A DNA stretch of 64,000 nt from Nitrospira sp. GTDB taxonomy: Bacteria > Nitrospirota > Nitrospiria > Nitrospirales > Nitrospiraceae. A program made the position numbers and the translations under genes. Shown here piece by piece: positions 25,362 to 35,084 of the stretch. Numbering within the stretch: the stretch's first letter is position 1; every line of letters begins with the position of its first letter. The notes under the pieces are model-generated. The model was not told the origin of the DNA, made no database searches, and saw nothing but the letters and a program-made list of their open reading frames with translations. Location of the stretch: contig JARFXO010000005.1 in assembly GCA_029194665.1 (NCBI GenBank), positions 124,001 through 188,000 of the forward strand, read 5' to 3'.

Positions 25362-25603
25362 TATCAGAGTCCGTATCAGCGGTTAGGGAGAGATTGGTCC
25401 AGGCCGATGTTCAGGCGCTGAGCTTGAGCTTGTGGGTGGAAAACTGTCCTGTCCGAAGTTGGTCCGGCTTCTTGGCGACGACCGAGGTCGGTCTGACTGT
25501 CGCCGGATTTACCCTTCAATCAGCGTCGCGATCATAAGTTAGATTTTGAGAGATCATTAGTATTGCGTTGATTAGATTGAGAGGCTACAGTACTTCGCGG
25601 AAA

Positions 25604-28150
25604 ATGATCTCTTCTTTCTCTTTAAGGATCTCGCTCGTTTGTGTTGTCTTTCTGTGCATTTCATCGTGTGCAGGGCACGGTCGGCAAGAGGCCCGCACAG
25701 AGGCCGTGTCTTGGAGCGAAGGCGGATCGAAAGCTTCCCGATGCGCCGCGCTGGGGCGATGGTACGAGGCAACATTGACCATTGCTGGACCAGACGCGTT
25801 CTCACCCCATATCCATATAGATCGGATGCAAACAATCACTGCGAGAGGCTTCGTTGATGATGTGTTTGTCCCTAGAATTGGCATAGCCTACAGCACCTTA
25901 ACGAGTAGCCAACGCAAATCTCTTTCAGCAGACATCGGCTCGTGCGAATTGGGGCCGGTTGACTCCCTCATGCGCGAATACATTCAGGCGGCCTTTAGCA
26001 ACAACCCAAAAACCTCAACTGAGCGAGATTGGCCAGCCGCAATCGCGGCAGCTCAGCGTATCGAATCCGATCGCGCATCTTTCCGAGGCGGTAAAAGCTT
26101 TGCTGCAACAGCGACGGCGTCTCTACCGGATACCTTCGTTCCTTATGCTCAAGCAACGACGAAAGCGCAGCGCTGTCAGGCGCTCCAACAGTGGTACGTA
26201 AGGGGAATCGCCCTTAGTGGACCCAACACGTTTGGCAAAATGGGCGTCTCTAGCAATGATGTCATGGCCAGTTTTGCGAGAGCGTTTACTGAGGATCTTT
26301 TCCCGATTTATTTTGGCGTCACATACAAAGAGATCCTTAAAACTCACGGTATGCAGGTCCAGGATGATGTTGTCACATGTGACACCCCCGCTGTTGGACA
26401 GTGGGCGAAGGTAGTGGCAGTGGCATTCCATGGAAACCGAAAGACACGTGCTTCGTGGACAAAGGTCATCGACGTCGAGCATGCAAAACTCGCTCGCATG
26501 CGTTGGGACGCAATTCCGGTACGCGCACAATTGGCAGAGGTAGCACCGCCACCAGACAAAGCTCCTGGACGGTTCGATGCTGGGAACCGAGATTATTCGC
26601 GTCTCGTTTACAGCGACGATCGTGTGACGGTTGGGGTTCGTGATCGTGTCTACCGGAAATGTGTGGAGAGTGTGAGTTATTCTGTTGGCATCGATCTTGG
26701 CCGTGCTGAACCGATCACCCCCGCCATCGCCCAAGGCGTCCTAGATAAAGTTTTGGTTCCCCTCGCACAGCAGGAATGCCCAGGAACCGACCTCATCATT
26801 TTCGCAACCTATTACCATCGAACGCTTTCCGTCACACCCAACGGAGAGGTGGTTCCCGCAGGCTCAGTCCAACTTACAGAGGAGGTTGAACTGGCAATGG
26901 CGACGTACGGACCGGCGCATCGAACAGAGAAACAAGCACCGGAGATAGCCTATGGGGGGATCAACCGAAATTGGCCTGAACTCGCGCGGCTGGATGGGAT
27001 TGTCGACTATGCCAAACGGGGCATTCGTGATCCCGCCATGGCCAAACTCTATTCGCGACCTCGTACGGTACATTACGTCAACTACCAGTCTTCCGTAACG
27101 CCGTCTTACCTTGAGCACGTGACCCATGGGCGACTCATTCACCAAATCGCATCTCACGATTTCTTTAGCATTTATCGTGATGGATTCGAACCAGATCTCT
27201 CACGACCTGGACTCATCGGTGTGGGTAAGTTGTTTTCCGCCTTGACGGGAGGAAAGGACTTGAATCCCTTGACAGACGTTGCCGCGCCACGCAAACGTGG
27301 CTTTGTCTGGGCGATCAACGCTTATAGCGAGAATTGTCGAGATTCGCTGGGGAGCAATCCCGCAGTGTACAGACCTGGAGCGTATGAGTTTGTTGGTGAA
27401 ACCGAAACGCAAAGTTTATTTGGGAAAATCGTGACGAAACATTATGAATGGAAGTGGTACGAGCCTGTCTATATGGATCCTGCATACTACGACACCTATG
27501 TCGAGATGTATGAAACCGGGAAGGCGATCCTTGTTCGAGAGATTATACGGTTGCGTGATGAGCTGAGTCTCGAAGAGCTTCTTGTTGGGGAAGCCGTACG
27601 ACGCCCAATCGAGGTCGTCCTTGAGATGAAAGCAAACGCGGCTGCACACTTCCAGCACGGGGGATGTAATCGCGGCAAACAACTACTGCGCAACTGGGAG
27701 GAATTCATTCGCGGACCCGAGCCCCCTGTACGCGCTGATGAGCGCTATCCGATGGTGATTGAGCGCCTGGAAAATGATCCGGAGGACATCGTCTCCTATG
27801 GAGATGTTCCTGACACCGTCGCTCCGAGTTTTCCCTATACGGAGGGACGTCGGTTGATCGTGAACTATTACGGGAATCGTCGCGATGGGTTAAGGGGGTA
27901 TATGGCCGGTCCTTTTAACCTCGCGTTCTTGGGTCGCGATACGACAGATGCGTTACTGAAGAAAGAAAGTGCTGAGATACTCAAGACGTTCAAAGTCGAT
28001 GGGATTCGCATCCTCAATTGCCACTATCGCCAGGGCACCGCCAATTACTGGCTTCAAGGCTTTCCCGATCCCAGCGACCAGCAGCGAAGCGTAGTTGGGG
28101 TGAGTTTTCGTGGAACTGCATCGAGGTGCCCGGCTCACTGGCCTGGATAA
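25604..28150 (+). CDS. large uncharacterised lipoprotein with internal duplication
   Basis: About 848 residues from ATG 25604 (12 further residues if ATG 25568 is used). A lipoprotein signal (ISLVCVVFLCISSCAG) is clear. Two homologous segments lie in the first 300 residues: KASRCAALGRWYEATLTIAGPDAF and KAQRCQALQQWYVRGIALSGPNTF, each followed by FVDDVFVPRIGI or FTEDLFPIYFGV and a Cys. The rest, with a VHYVNYQSS region and several Cys, matches no family I recognise. It is convergent with another large lipoprotein gene, 44 bp apart. The lower GC and codon use of the block differ from neighbours. I will not assign a function. Confidence 0.8.
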   Translation: MISSFSLRISLVCVVFLCISSCAGHGRQEARTEAVSWSEGGSKASRCAALGRWYEATLTIAGPDAFSPHIHIDRMQTITARGFVDDVFVPRIGIAYSTLTSSQRKSLSADIGSCELGPVDSLMREYIQAAFSNNPKTSTERDWPAAIAAAQRIESDRASFRGGKSFAATATASLPDTFVPYAQATTKAQRCQALQQWYVRGIALSGPNTFGKMGVSSNDVMASFARAFTEDLFPIYFGVTYKEILKTHGMQVQDDVVTCDTPAVGQWAKVVAVAFHGNRKTRASWTKVIDVEHAKLARMRWDAIPVRAQLAEVAPPPDKAPGRFDAGNRDYSRLVYSDDRVTVGVRDRVYRKCVESVSYSVGIDLGRAEPITPAIAQGVLDKVLVPLAQQECPGTDLIIFATYYHRTLSVTPNGEVVPAGSVQLTEEVELAMATYGPAHRTEKQAPEIAYGGINRNWPELARLDGIVDYAKRGIRDPAMAKLYSRPRTVHYVNYQSSVTPSYLEHVTHGRLIHQIASHDFFSIYRDGFEPDLSRPGLIGVGKLFSALTGGKDLNPLTDVAAPRKRGFVWAINAYSENCRDSLGSNPAVYRPGAYEFVGETETQSLFGKIVTKHYEWKWYEPVYMDPAYYDTYVEMYETGKAILVREIIRLRDELSLEELLVGEAVRRPIEVVLEMKANAAAHFQHGGCNRGKQLLRNWEEFIRGPEPPVRADERYPMVIERLENDPEDIVSYGDVPDTVAPSFPYTEGRRLIVNYYGNRRDGLRGYMAGPFNLAFLGRDTTDALLKKESAEILKTFKVDGIRILNCHYRQGTANYWLQGFPDPSDQQRSVVGVSFRGTASRCPAHWPG

Positions 28151-28194
28151 GCGTGCCACGAAGCTCGGAGTGGCATCAATAGTCACGTGACTCG

Positions 28195-30006
28195 TCAGTT
28201 GCGCGACGGCACGTTCACCGGACAAGACGTTCGTGGTGCAAAGATAGTCTTTTTGGCAAAGGTTTGAACGGATTCAGGCGGAAGTGGTCCGTTGGCGTTC
28301 CAATATAAGAGGTTTTTAGCGGCTGCTGAGCTGACAAGGTATTCACAGTGGGCAATTGAATACTTCTTCTCTTGAAGAGCTTGCCGCACATAACTAGGTA
28401 GCATGATTGATGTGTATGAGCGGTCCGCAGTGAGATGCGTTAGACCAAATTTCTTAATACTTACGGATCTGAGTGCTTGCCGCTCAGCATTCTTATTTAT
28501 CCAAATCCAAATATGTTCATCCTCCTCTGGTACAGGAAAATCCGGTGAAAATGTAGGGGGGACGTTTTCATAGAAACGTTCAATTTCAGCATTTCGTCCT
28601 GAGACCCCACCTATTTTCTCTATGTAGGGGTAGGTGCCATTGGCAGATGGTGGACGCTCCTTCGAATAGTCGTTGGTTACATATCGGGTCATATTGTCCA
28701 TGAATCGAACTGTACCTGGCTTACCGCAGGACTCCCGAGGTAGCAGTTGAGACAAAGCACTTTTGGACTTTTCAATTTTTCTCACTAGTTCATTCATGGC
28801 ATCCCTGAATGGCTTTGATTTAGCCCAGCCAGACTCAATTGGGTTGCGACGGTGGTTGATCTTTTGGTCTGGGTCAGTAAGCGCCGATATAAGCTTATCA
28901 AGGTAGTTGTCCTTAAAATTTTTATTACTGGCAAATTTAAAGGCGTTACGGTATTGAGGCTCCATAGTAATGATAAGTTTTTCCTTTACATAATGCTCCG
29001 TTACGATACCAGCAAGGAAATTTGTGTCAATGTGATCCAAACGCTCCCAAGTCTCCTCTACCGTGACGGCATTTCGAGATAAAAAATCGTGGCATAATTT
29101 GTCGTTGCGCATAATCATGCCCCTATACATCATGAGCGGGAGATCCTGAATATCTTCTCTTTCCAAAAGATCAAGGAAGTTCCCGTCATAGATCATCAGG
29201 AAAAGTCTTTTATGTTCATTGTCGATTCCAGAGAGGTTTAACTGCCCGTCACCAGTCCTGTTCATGGCGGCAAGCTTTTGTTCGGCGGCCTCCTCGGTAG
29301 CGCGTTTACGCGCATAAGCTTCATCTGCCCGTTTTTTCCATCTATCCTGAACCTCCTCATACTTGGCAATAGCTTGAGCCTGGCTCTCGGGCTCTGGGCG
29401 GGGTGTGCGCAAGTCTAGCAAGCTTTCATATCCGTACATAAAATACTTGTGATGGCCATAATAATCGATCCTTACTTCTGTCTGACTTAAGCTCCCGTCT
29501 TTGTCCTGCAAGTCGGGCACGCGCCTATTACCTCCCGGGATCTCCTGAACTTCTGTCGATTCTTTTAGTGACGGATAGTCAATTCGCACCCCTTTAATAT
29601 AATTAAAAACAAGGATTGTTTTTAGCTGGTTGCACCGAGCCTTTACCAGCGGGAGGATTTCTCGTTCGAATCTTTCGGTATATGTGTCATCATTCACAAG
29701 GACGAAATCTTCGCCTACCTTAAAGACTTGCCTTAACCAAGCGTGGCTTCCCTCGAAACACCATCCCTTTTCGTAGTTTCTCGCATACAGTTCATAGAGG
29801 TCAGTTTCCAGAAGCTTCTCCCAGGTTCCAAGAGTCGGATTCACTGGGGACTGTTGCGGTGGCTGACTGATTGGTCGTTTTCTTTCCCATGGCCTTTCAG
29901 CGGTCTGCTGACCAGGGGAGGTTGCCGTGCCACGTTTGGTCATCTTGCAACCAGACATGCCGAACGCCAACAGCACTGATAGGATCGCAATACATCGCAT
30001 GCTCAA
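28195..30006 (-). CDS. large uncharacterised lipoprotein, AT-rich gene
   Basis: 603 residues with TTG start at 30006 (AAAGGG is 6 nt upstream) or 601 from ATG 30000. A lipobox (AFGMSGC) ends the signal. A predicted coiled coil lies around residues 220-255 (EVQDRWKKRADEAYARKRATEEAAEQK). Patches such as YGHHKYFMYGYESLL and HIWIWINKNAERQA are unmatched by families I know. The gene is clearly richer in A+T than the flanking chromosome. Both island genes encode lipoproteins facing each other, so they may share function, surface location or only the insertion event. Confidence 0.78.
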   Translation of the reverse strand: MSMRCIAILSVLLAFGMSGCKMTKRGTATSPGQQTAERPWERKRPISQPPQQSPVNPTLGTWEKLLETDLYELYARNYEKGWCFEGSHAWLRQVFKVGEDFVLVNDDTYTERFEREILPLVKARCNQLKTILVFNYIKGVRIDYPSLKESTEVQEIPGGNRRVPDLQDKDGSLSQTEVRIDYYGHHKYFMYGYESLLDLRTPRPEPESQAQAIAKYEEVQDRWKKRADEAYARKRATEEAAEQKLAAMNRTGDGQLNLSGIDNEHKRLFLMIYDGNFLDLLEREDIQDLPLMMYRGMIMRNDKLCHDFLSRNAVTVEETWERLDHIDTNFLAGIVTEHYVKEKLIITMEPQYRNAFKFASNKNFKDNYLDKLISALTDPDQKINHRRNPIESGWAKSKPFRDAMNELVRKIEKSKSALSQLLPRESCGKPGTVRFMDNMTRYVTNDYSKERPPSANGTYPYIEKIGGVSGRNAEIERFYENVPPTFSPDFPVPEEDEHIWIWINKNAERQALRSVSIKKFGLTHLTADRSYTSIMLPSYVRQALQEKKYSIAHCEYLVSSAAAKNLLYWNANGPLPPESVQTFAKKTIFAPRTSCPVNVPSRN

Positions 30007-30328
30007 GTATTACCCTTTCGATGTTTCTCAAGCTTAACAGATTGAAGTGAGCAGTTAAAATACTGCAGCATAAGTAACTGATGCTCTATTCCCGGGTAAG
30101 TTTTTTCAGGACTCCTTTACATGAATTCAGTATCCGAGATATTTCAACCGAGCCGTCAAGTTGCGGGAACTTTTTCGAGATAGCTACCAGGACTTGTTCA
30201 AAGACCAGCCCAAATCCATTGGGAGCAAAACAAAGCCGGGTCGGATCTTGAATCATACAGGGGCAACGGAATACGAGTTTGGAACAGATCTCTGGTCGCG
30301 TCTTGGTAGGTCCGCTTGCACCGACTTT
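30007..30328. other. intergenic region with island right-edge similarity
   Basis: Contains, around 30238-30286, weak similarity to 25097-25145 (GGGTCGGAtCTtGAATCAT and GTTTGGAAC in both), so the duplication bounding the island reaches beyond the gene end. No gene is seen. It should also hold the promoter of the AT-rich lipoprotein gene. Confidence 0.5.
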
Positions 30329-31312
30329 CTATTGAGCGCTCCGGTCGGGTAGTCGGCTTATCTGTGGCCGGTCGATAGGGACAAACTCAATATCCGCCAA
30401 CACACCGCGATGGTCCGATGGCCAGAGTGCGTCACCGTTCGGGAGGTGACCAGGCTCGTCAAATGCCAGACGGCTTGAGTGCACGATCGGACCCTTATCG
30501 GTACTTCCATCAAACAGGAAAATAAAATCCACGCGCCGATCGGTGGTGGGCCATTCAACGTAGATGTCCTGCCAAACGGTACCTCCCGATACGCCTGGAT
30601 TCGCGACCCGGAAGACATCGATGAAACCGGGTTCTTTCTGCCATTCGGCAAGGACTGAAGATTGCTCTCCCGTATTCAAGTCGCCCATGAGGATGGCTCG
30701 TCCTGTTCCACGATGTTCACGGAACAACTCTCCGACTCGCTGGAGCTGGCATCCGTCCCCTTTCGAGGTATGGGCGGAAAACACCTGGACTGGTCCGTTG
30801 GACGTATTGAGCTCAGCCCGCAGAAGAATGCGAGGATCCAGTCGACGTTGGCAGCGAGGTAGGTCGTAGACCTCCGAGGCGACGATCGGATATCGGCTTA
30901 AAATGGCCGGTCCCTCTCTGAAGCCGATGGCTGCGGTGATCAGCCGATCCAAGGGGCTGATTCCGAAGATATGTTCCGTCGCAGGAGCGAACACCATCTG
31001 GTACCCAAGCGTCTCGGCGATCCGTTGCGGCACGTTGCCATGCTTCCGACTGTCTGACGCTTCTTGCAGCGCGATCACGTCAGGTTGCAACCGCCGCAGT
31101 TCCTGGATTGTCATGTCGAGCCGTTCAGTGAGATGAGTGCCGCTCTCGAAAAATCCAGACCATGGTCCATCGTGCAGCAGGTTGTAGGTCAAGACACGCA
31201 GTGCGGGCGAATCATTTTGGCCTTCTTCAGCGTGAGCTGCCGGATTGCAGAGCAGCAGCATGGCGGCCAGCCACGGGAGCGTATACGAGATGGGATTTAT
31301 CATGGGCGACAT
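30329..31312 (-). CDS. exported endonuclease/exonuclease/phosphatase-family protein
   Basis: About 327 residues from ATG 31312; ATGs at 31321 and 31303 and a TTG at 31336 are alternatives. A signal peptide (PWLAAMLLLCNPAAHAEE) precedes an EEP fold: VLTYNLL (Asn), DVIALQEAS (Glu), MGDLNTG (Asp-Asn) and WPSDHRGVLADI (Asp-His), the normal metal and catalytic residues. Such exported enzymes hydrolyse phosphodiesters (nucleic acid, lipids or inositol phosphates); the substrate is not predictable. A C-terminal fragment is duplicated 5.2 kb away and marks the edge of the inserted block, so this gene may be the insertion target. Confidence 0.9.
   Translation of the reverse strand: MSPMINPISYTLPWLAAMLLLCNPAAHAEEGQNDSPALRVLTYNLLHDGPWSGFFESGTHLTERLDMTIQELRRLQPDVIALQEASDSRKHGNVPQRIAETLGYQMVFAPATEHIFGISPLDRLITAAIGFREGPAILSRYPIVASEVYDLPRCQRRLDPRILLRAELNTSNGPVQVFSAHTSKGDGCQLQRVGELFREHRGTGRAILMGDLNTGEQSSVLAEWQKEPGFIDVFRVANPGVSGGTVWQDIYVEWPTTDRRVDFIFLFDGSTDKGPIVHSSRLAFDEPGHLPNGDALWPSDHRGVLADIEFVPIDRPQISRLPDRSAQ
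30334..30542. repeat. direct repeat copy at right edge of the island
   Basis: Right-hand copy of the 209-bp duplication also found at 25153-25361. It is part of the intact endonuclease/exonuclease/phosphatase gene (its last 65 codons and stop). Spacing between copies is 5,181 bp. Confidence 0.85.
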
Positions 31313-31468
31313 CCATACCATACGCCTCCCTTCCAAACCTTTCCAGCTTGAAAATAGCGACGCGACTCGGCGATTGGAGCTGCTCTTGGCACCGTCCTTG
31401 CGCGGGCTTTTTACACGGTGCTAAGATCCGAACATCACAAACATGGGGAAGCTGTTTCGGGGAACACC

Positions 31469-31735
31469 ATGCCGAACATCACGTTACTTGTGTCGCCCAG
31501 TTGTGGAGCCTGTCCCTCCGCCAAGAGCCTGTGGAAGCAGCTGAGGGTTAAATACAGCTTCTCCTATCGGGAAGTTGATATTACGACGAAAGACGGTCAG
31601 GAACTGGCTGACCGCCATTCTGTCAGAGCGGTTCCTGCAACGATTATCGATGGACGATTGACCTTCGTCGGGGTGCCGAGCCGCGAGAGTGCCGAGAAGG
31701 CCATTCAATTGAAGATCAAACAGCGGGAAGGCTAA
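31469..31735 (+). CDS. thioredoxin-like (glutaredoxin-type) protein
   Basis: 88 residues from ATG 31469 (MPNITLLVSP). Redox motif CGAC sits at residues 12-15 (SPSCGACPSAKSL), and a cis-proline region is present (RAVPATIIDG), as is the final GVPSRE segment. Size and shape match small thioredoxin/glutaredoxin-like thiol-disulfide proteins. It lies just upstream of a tiny zinc-ribbon gene and the AddB/AddA pair on the same strand. Whether it belongs to that operon functionally is unclear. Confidence 0.85.
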   Translation: MPNITLLVSPSCGACPSAKSLWKQLRVKYSFSYREVDITTKDGQELADRHSVRAVPATIIDGRLTFVGVPSRESAEKAIQLKIKQREG

Positions 31736-31741
31736 CAAGTC

Positions 31742-31897
31742 ATGGACGAGGACGATATCGAGCTACCCGATCTTCCACTTCTTGACAAGGGTCCTCCACC
31801 CGACTGTCCAATCTGCGGCGATCCCATGTCTTTTATCGACGGCGATTGGGCTTGTGTGGACTGCAACGGAGAGCTCTTGGGACCGGAGACGGGGTAG
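31742..31897 (+). CDS. 51-residue zinc-ribbon protein
   Basis: Too short for ordinary gene finders. ATG 31742 to TAG 31897 gives an acidic N-terminus (MDEDDIELPDLPLLDKG) and a zinc ribbon with two CxxC knuckles: CPIC and CVDC, 17 residues apart. It is 6 nt after the thioredoxin-like stop and 16 nt before the AddB-like start, so all are probably co-transcribed. Role unknown; it may bind protein or nucleic acid. Confidence 0.7.
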   Translation: MDEDDIELPDLPLLDKGPPPDCPICGDPMSFIDGDWACVDCNGELLGPETG

Positions 31898-31913
31898 CGT
31901 ACAATGACTCGCC

Positions 31914-34900
31914 ATGTTGCGGGTCGTGACCGGTCGGTTTCATCCTGATCTAGAATCTGCTTTGGTCGAGCGTCTCACGCGTATCAAGGCAAGCGATTCG
32001 CTCGCGCCCATCGCGATTTTCGTTCCATCCAAGCCATTAGCCGATCGCATTCGCACCCTTCTCGCTGTCGAGCACCGGCTGTCCTTCCTGAACCTGCAAG
32101 TCTTGACCTTCCATCAATTGGCTCTGCGACTGGCTGGAGCGGTACCTCCCGCTCACCCGCTGCCGCGGATCGTTGACGAGCTATTCTTCGAACAGTTGGT
32201 CCGTCACATTGTTCGCAGCAAGCTCTCCAGCCAGGGTCCCTTACAACGGCTCAGACAATCCTCAGGGACATGGAGCGCGCTCTGGGCGACGATACGCGAT
32301 TTGAAGGATGCCGATGTCGATCCAGGGCAGGCGCTGCAAGGCCTTCGTGAAGGGTACTTCGAAGAGGAGGACCGAGAATGGCTCGGGGCGCTCATTTCAC
32401 TCTACGCTGCGGTGAGGGAAGCGGGCAAGACGCTCGGGGTTGGAACGCAGGACGATCTGACTGAGTCGCTCATCCCCGTTGTCCCGACGGCCTCGTTCCT
32501 CCAACCATTGAAGGAAGCGTTCTACTACGGGTTCTACGACCTGACGCAGGTGCAGCTGTCTCTCCTTGAAATCATCAGCCGAACCAAGGATACGACGTTG
32601 TTTTTTCCGCTGGAAGATGATCCGGCCTATGGGTTCGCCCGGCGATTTTTTGATCGCTACATCCAGCCGTTGGTGAGGCCAGACGAGGCGATGATCCGAT
32701 TGGAACAGGAATCCCCCATCGTGGCCGAACATCCGGTCCAGCTTAGTATTCGGAGTGTGATCGGGGCAGAGGAAGAATTGGCGGCAACTTGCCGTACGAT
32801 TCTCGATCTGGTTGAAACCAACGGGTATCGATTCGACGAGATCGGCGTCACCGCCAGGACGCTCGATCCTTACAGTCTGCATCTGCGATCGATCTTCGAT
32901 CGCCATCGCATCCCCTTTCGGACGACCGCATCGCAGCCGTTGATTCAAGAACCGATCTGCAAGCTCGTGTTGCAACTGGCTTCCCTGCCGTTGAACGACT
33001 TGTATCGCGCGTCGGTCCTCGATGTCGTGACGTCTCCGCTCTACGTCACTGATTTGCATGACGAATTGTCGGAGTCATACCGGCCCGAGCAGTGGAAGCT
33101 GCTCGTTCAAGCCCTGCACATCACTCACGGAGTCGAGGAGTGGAAACGGTTGGAGCAGGCGAGCCAAGCTTCACTGGTCCTGGAAGGCGAGGAGAGTCTC
33201 GTTGATTCTATGGCTATTGCGCCGGAGGTGATTAGTCTGCTCTGGCAGGTGGTCTCACAACTCACACAGGACTGTTCGGCGCTTCCATCACGAGGCACGA
33301 TCGTCCGGATGGTCGAAGCTTGTCGGGCTCTCGTTGATCGGCGCCTGCGTCGGCCCGAGTCAGCGGAATCGACCGCCGAAGCTGCGGAGCTTGCTCGCCA
33401 AGCCGTGATATGGGAGGCCATCGATCGTATTTGGGGCACCCTTATGGAGTTGGAGTCGCTCAATGAGGAGCTGGCTTGGGCCGAATTTGTCGAATTGCTG
33501 ACGCATACCTTCGAGCGGACGACGAGGCCTCTACACGATAGCTCACCACAGGGGGTGATGGTGAGTGACGTCATGGCGGCTCGCGGGGTGCCGTTCAAGG
33601 CTCTATTCGTCCTCGGCCTGAACGAAAAAGTCTTTCCGCGTGTTATCCGAGAGGACGCATTTCTGCGTGATTGCCATCGGCTGGTGCTCGACGCCACGCT
33701 CGGATTTAAGATCGATGAAAAGTTGATCGCGTACGGAGAAGAGGCGTTGCTCTTCCACCTGTGCGGGCAAGCTGCATCTCAGCGCCTGTACCTATCCTAT
33801 CAACGGGCCGATGAATCGGGACGTATCCTGGCTGTCTCTCCCTATCTCGGAGAAGCTCGCCGTCGGTTCGGCCACGATGAGCAACCGATGGATGTAGTGC
33901 CTCGTCGTCTGACGGATAGGGTCTTGCAGCGGGCGACGATCAAACGGTTTCTGTCGCCGACTGAACTGAGTCAGTGGTTGGCAATCAATGGGCAGGACCC
34001 GACCGATCTTGTGCAAGCACTCGGGCGCGATGCCGAAACGTTCAGGCATGCGGCAGCGGCGCTCGATCGAATCGAAGAGGACGGCATCTCGCTGAATTTG
34101 TTCGATGGGATGATCGGGCCGGTCGAGCCCCATTGGACGCGGGTTATGGAACGAGGCCTCGCCCCGACACCGCTCGAACGGTATGCGCGTTGTCCTTTCC
34201 AATATTTCGCCGCCGATGTGCTTCGACTCGAGCCGAACCGCGTTGCGATTTCGCAGGAATCGGACGCAGCGCTGGTCGGTACACTCTGCCACGCGACATT
34301 ACGCCGAGTCTATGAACTGCTTGTGCAGGCAGGCTGGCCGACCGAACCGGTGACGAGTAAGCGGGTGGAGCAGACGATCCGTTCGTCGGTGGAACAGGCG
34401 GCGGCGGACTTGGAATCGCAGCATCGGACAGGCCACTATCTGCTATGGGAGTTGGCGAAGGAACTGGTAACGACACTCGTGATCGCGGTGGTGAAGGCGG
34501 ATGAAACGGAACAGCTCGAACACCCGTACACACCTGTCGCATTTGAAGCGGACGGAGAAGGAACGGCTCCAGGCATCATCGACGAGGGATTATTGAAGAT
34601 CAGTGGTCGGATTGATCGGCTCGATCGGAACCGGACCTCCGGCGCCCTACGCGTGGTCGATTACAAGTTCAAAGTCGGTTCATCCATGAAACCGGAGGAC
34701 CGTAATCTGACTCAGTCGGCGGTCCGTGGATATCGGCTGCAACCACCACTCTATAGTTGCCTCACCGTTCCAGGACAACCAACACCGAGCCAGGTGCAGT
34801 TCCTGTTTCTCGCTCCTCGGTGGTCACCAACAGTCAGTCGCTCGACGTTTCAGGCGCTGTCATGGTCATCCGATACCGGCACACTCATCCAGACCACGAT

Positions 34901-35084
34901 CAGAACGTTGGTGGACGGCATCCGTACCGGGCGATTTTTTATTCTTCCGGACAGCTATTGCGACGGATGTGAGTTTCGTGTGGTCTGCCGGCGAGAACAT
35001 GCTCCGACTTGGTGGAGAGCCCATCGTGCGGCAGAACCCAAAGCGCTGAAGATGCTTCGCCTACAGAAGAATGCTGATGAATAA
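31914..35084 (+). CDS. addB: AddB-like PD-(D/E)XK nuclease with degenerate helicase
   Basis: 1056 residues, comparable to AddB/RexB. The N-terminal half is a helicase-like fold without a Walker A (AIFVPSKPLADRIR at that place). The C-terminal RecB-type nuclease has ALRVVDYKFKVG (Asp and Lys) near residue 920. Four cysteines that would hold an iron-sulfur cluster are visible: one in YARCPFQYFAAD near 760 and three at the end in CDGCEFRVVC. Pairs with the following AddA-like gene (14-nt overlap) to make an exonuclease that processes double-strand breaks for RecA. Sequences are diverged, so symbol is by role. Confidence 0.88.
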   Translation: MLRVVTGRFHPDLESALVERLTRIKASDSLAPIAIFVPSKPLADRIRTLLAVEHRLSFLNLQVLTFHQLALRLAGAVPPAHPLPRIVDELFFEQLVRHIVRSKLSSQGPLQRLRQSSGTWSALWATIRDLKDADVDPGQALQGLREGYFEEEDREWLGALISLYAAVREAGKTLGVGTQDDLTESLIPVVPTASFLQPLKEAFYYGFYDLTQVQLSLLEIISRTKDTTLFFPLEDDPAYGFARRFFDRYIQPLVRPDEAMIRLEQESPIVAEHPVQLSIRSVIGAEEELAATCRTILDLVETNGYRFDEIGVTARTLDPYSLHLRSIFDRHRIPFRTTASQPLIQEPICKLVLQLASLPLNDLYRASVLDVVTSPLYVTDLHDELSESYRPEQWKLLVQALHITHGVEEWKRLEQASQASLVLEGEESLVDSMAIAPEVISLLWQVVSQLTQDCSALPSRGTIVRMVEACRALVDRRLRRPESAESTAEAAELARQAVIWEAIDRIWGTLMELESLNEELAWAEFVELLTHTFERTTRPLHDSSPQGVMVSDVMAARGVPFKALFVLGLNEKVFPRVIREDAFLRDCHRLVLDATLGFKIDEKLIAYGEEALLFHLCGQAASQRLYLSYQRADESGRILAVSPYLGEARRRFGHDEQPMDVVPRRLTDRVLQRATIKRFLSPTELSQWLAINGQDPTDLVQALGRDAETFRHAAAALDRIEEDGISLNLFDGMIGPVEPHWTRVMERGLAPTPLERYARCPFQYFAADVLRLEPNRVAISQESDAALVGTLCHATLRRVYELLVQAGWPTEPVTSKRVEQTIRSSVEQAAADLESQHRTGHYLLWELAKELVTTLVIAVVKADETEQLEHPYTPVAFEADGEGTAPGIIDEGLLKISGRIDRLDRNRTSGALRVVDYKFKVGSSMKPEDRNLTQSAVRGYRLQPPLYSCLTVPGQPTPSQVQFLFLAPRWSPTVSRSTFQALSWSSDTGTLIQTTIRTLVDGIRTGRFFILPDSYCDGCEFRVVCRREHAPTWWRAHRAAEPKALKMLRLQKNADE

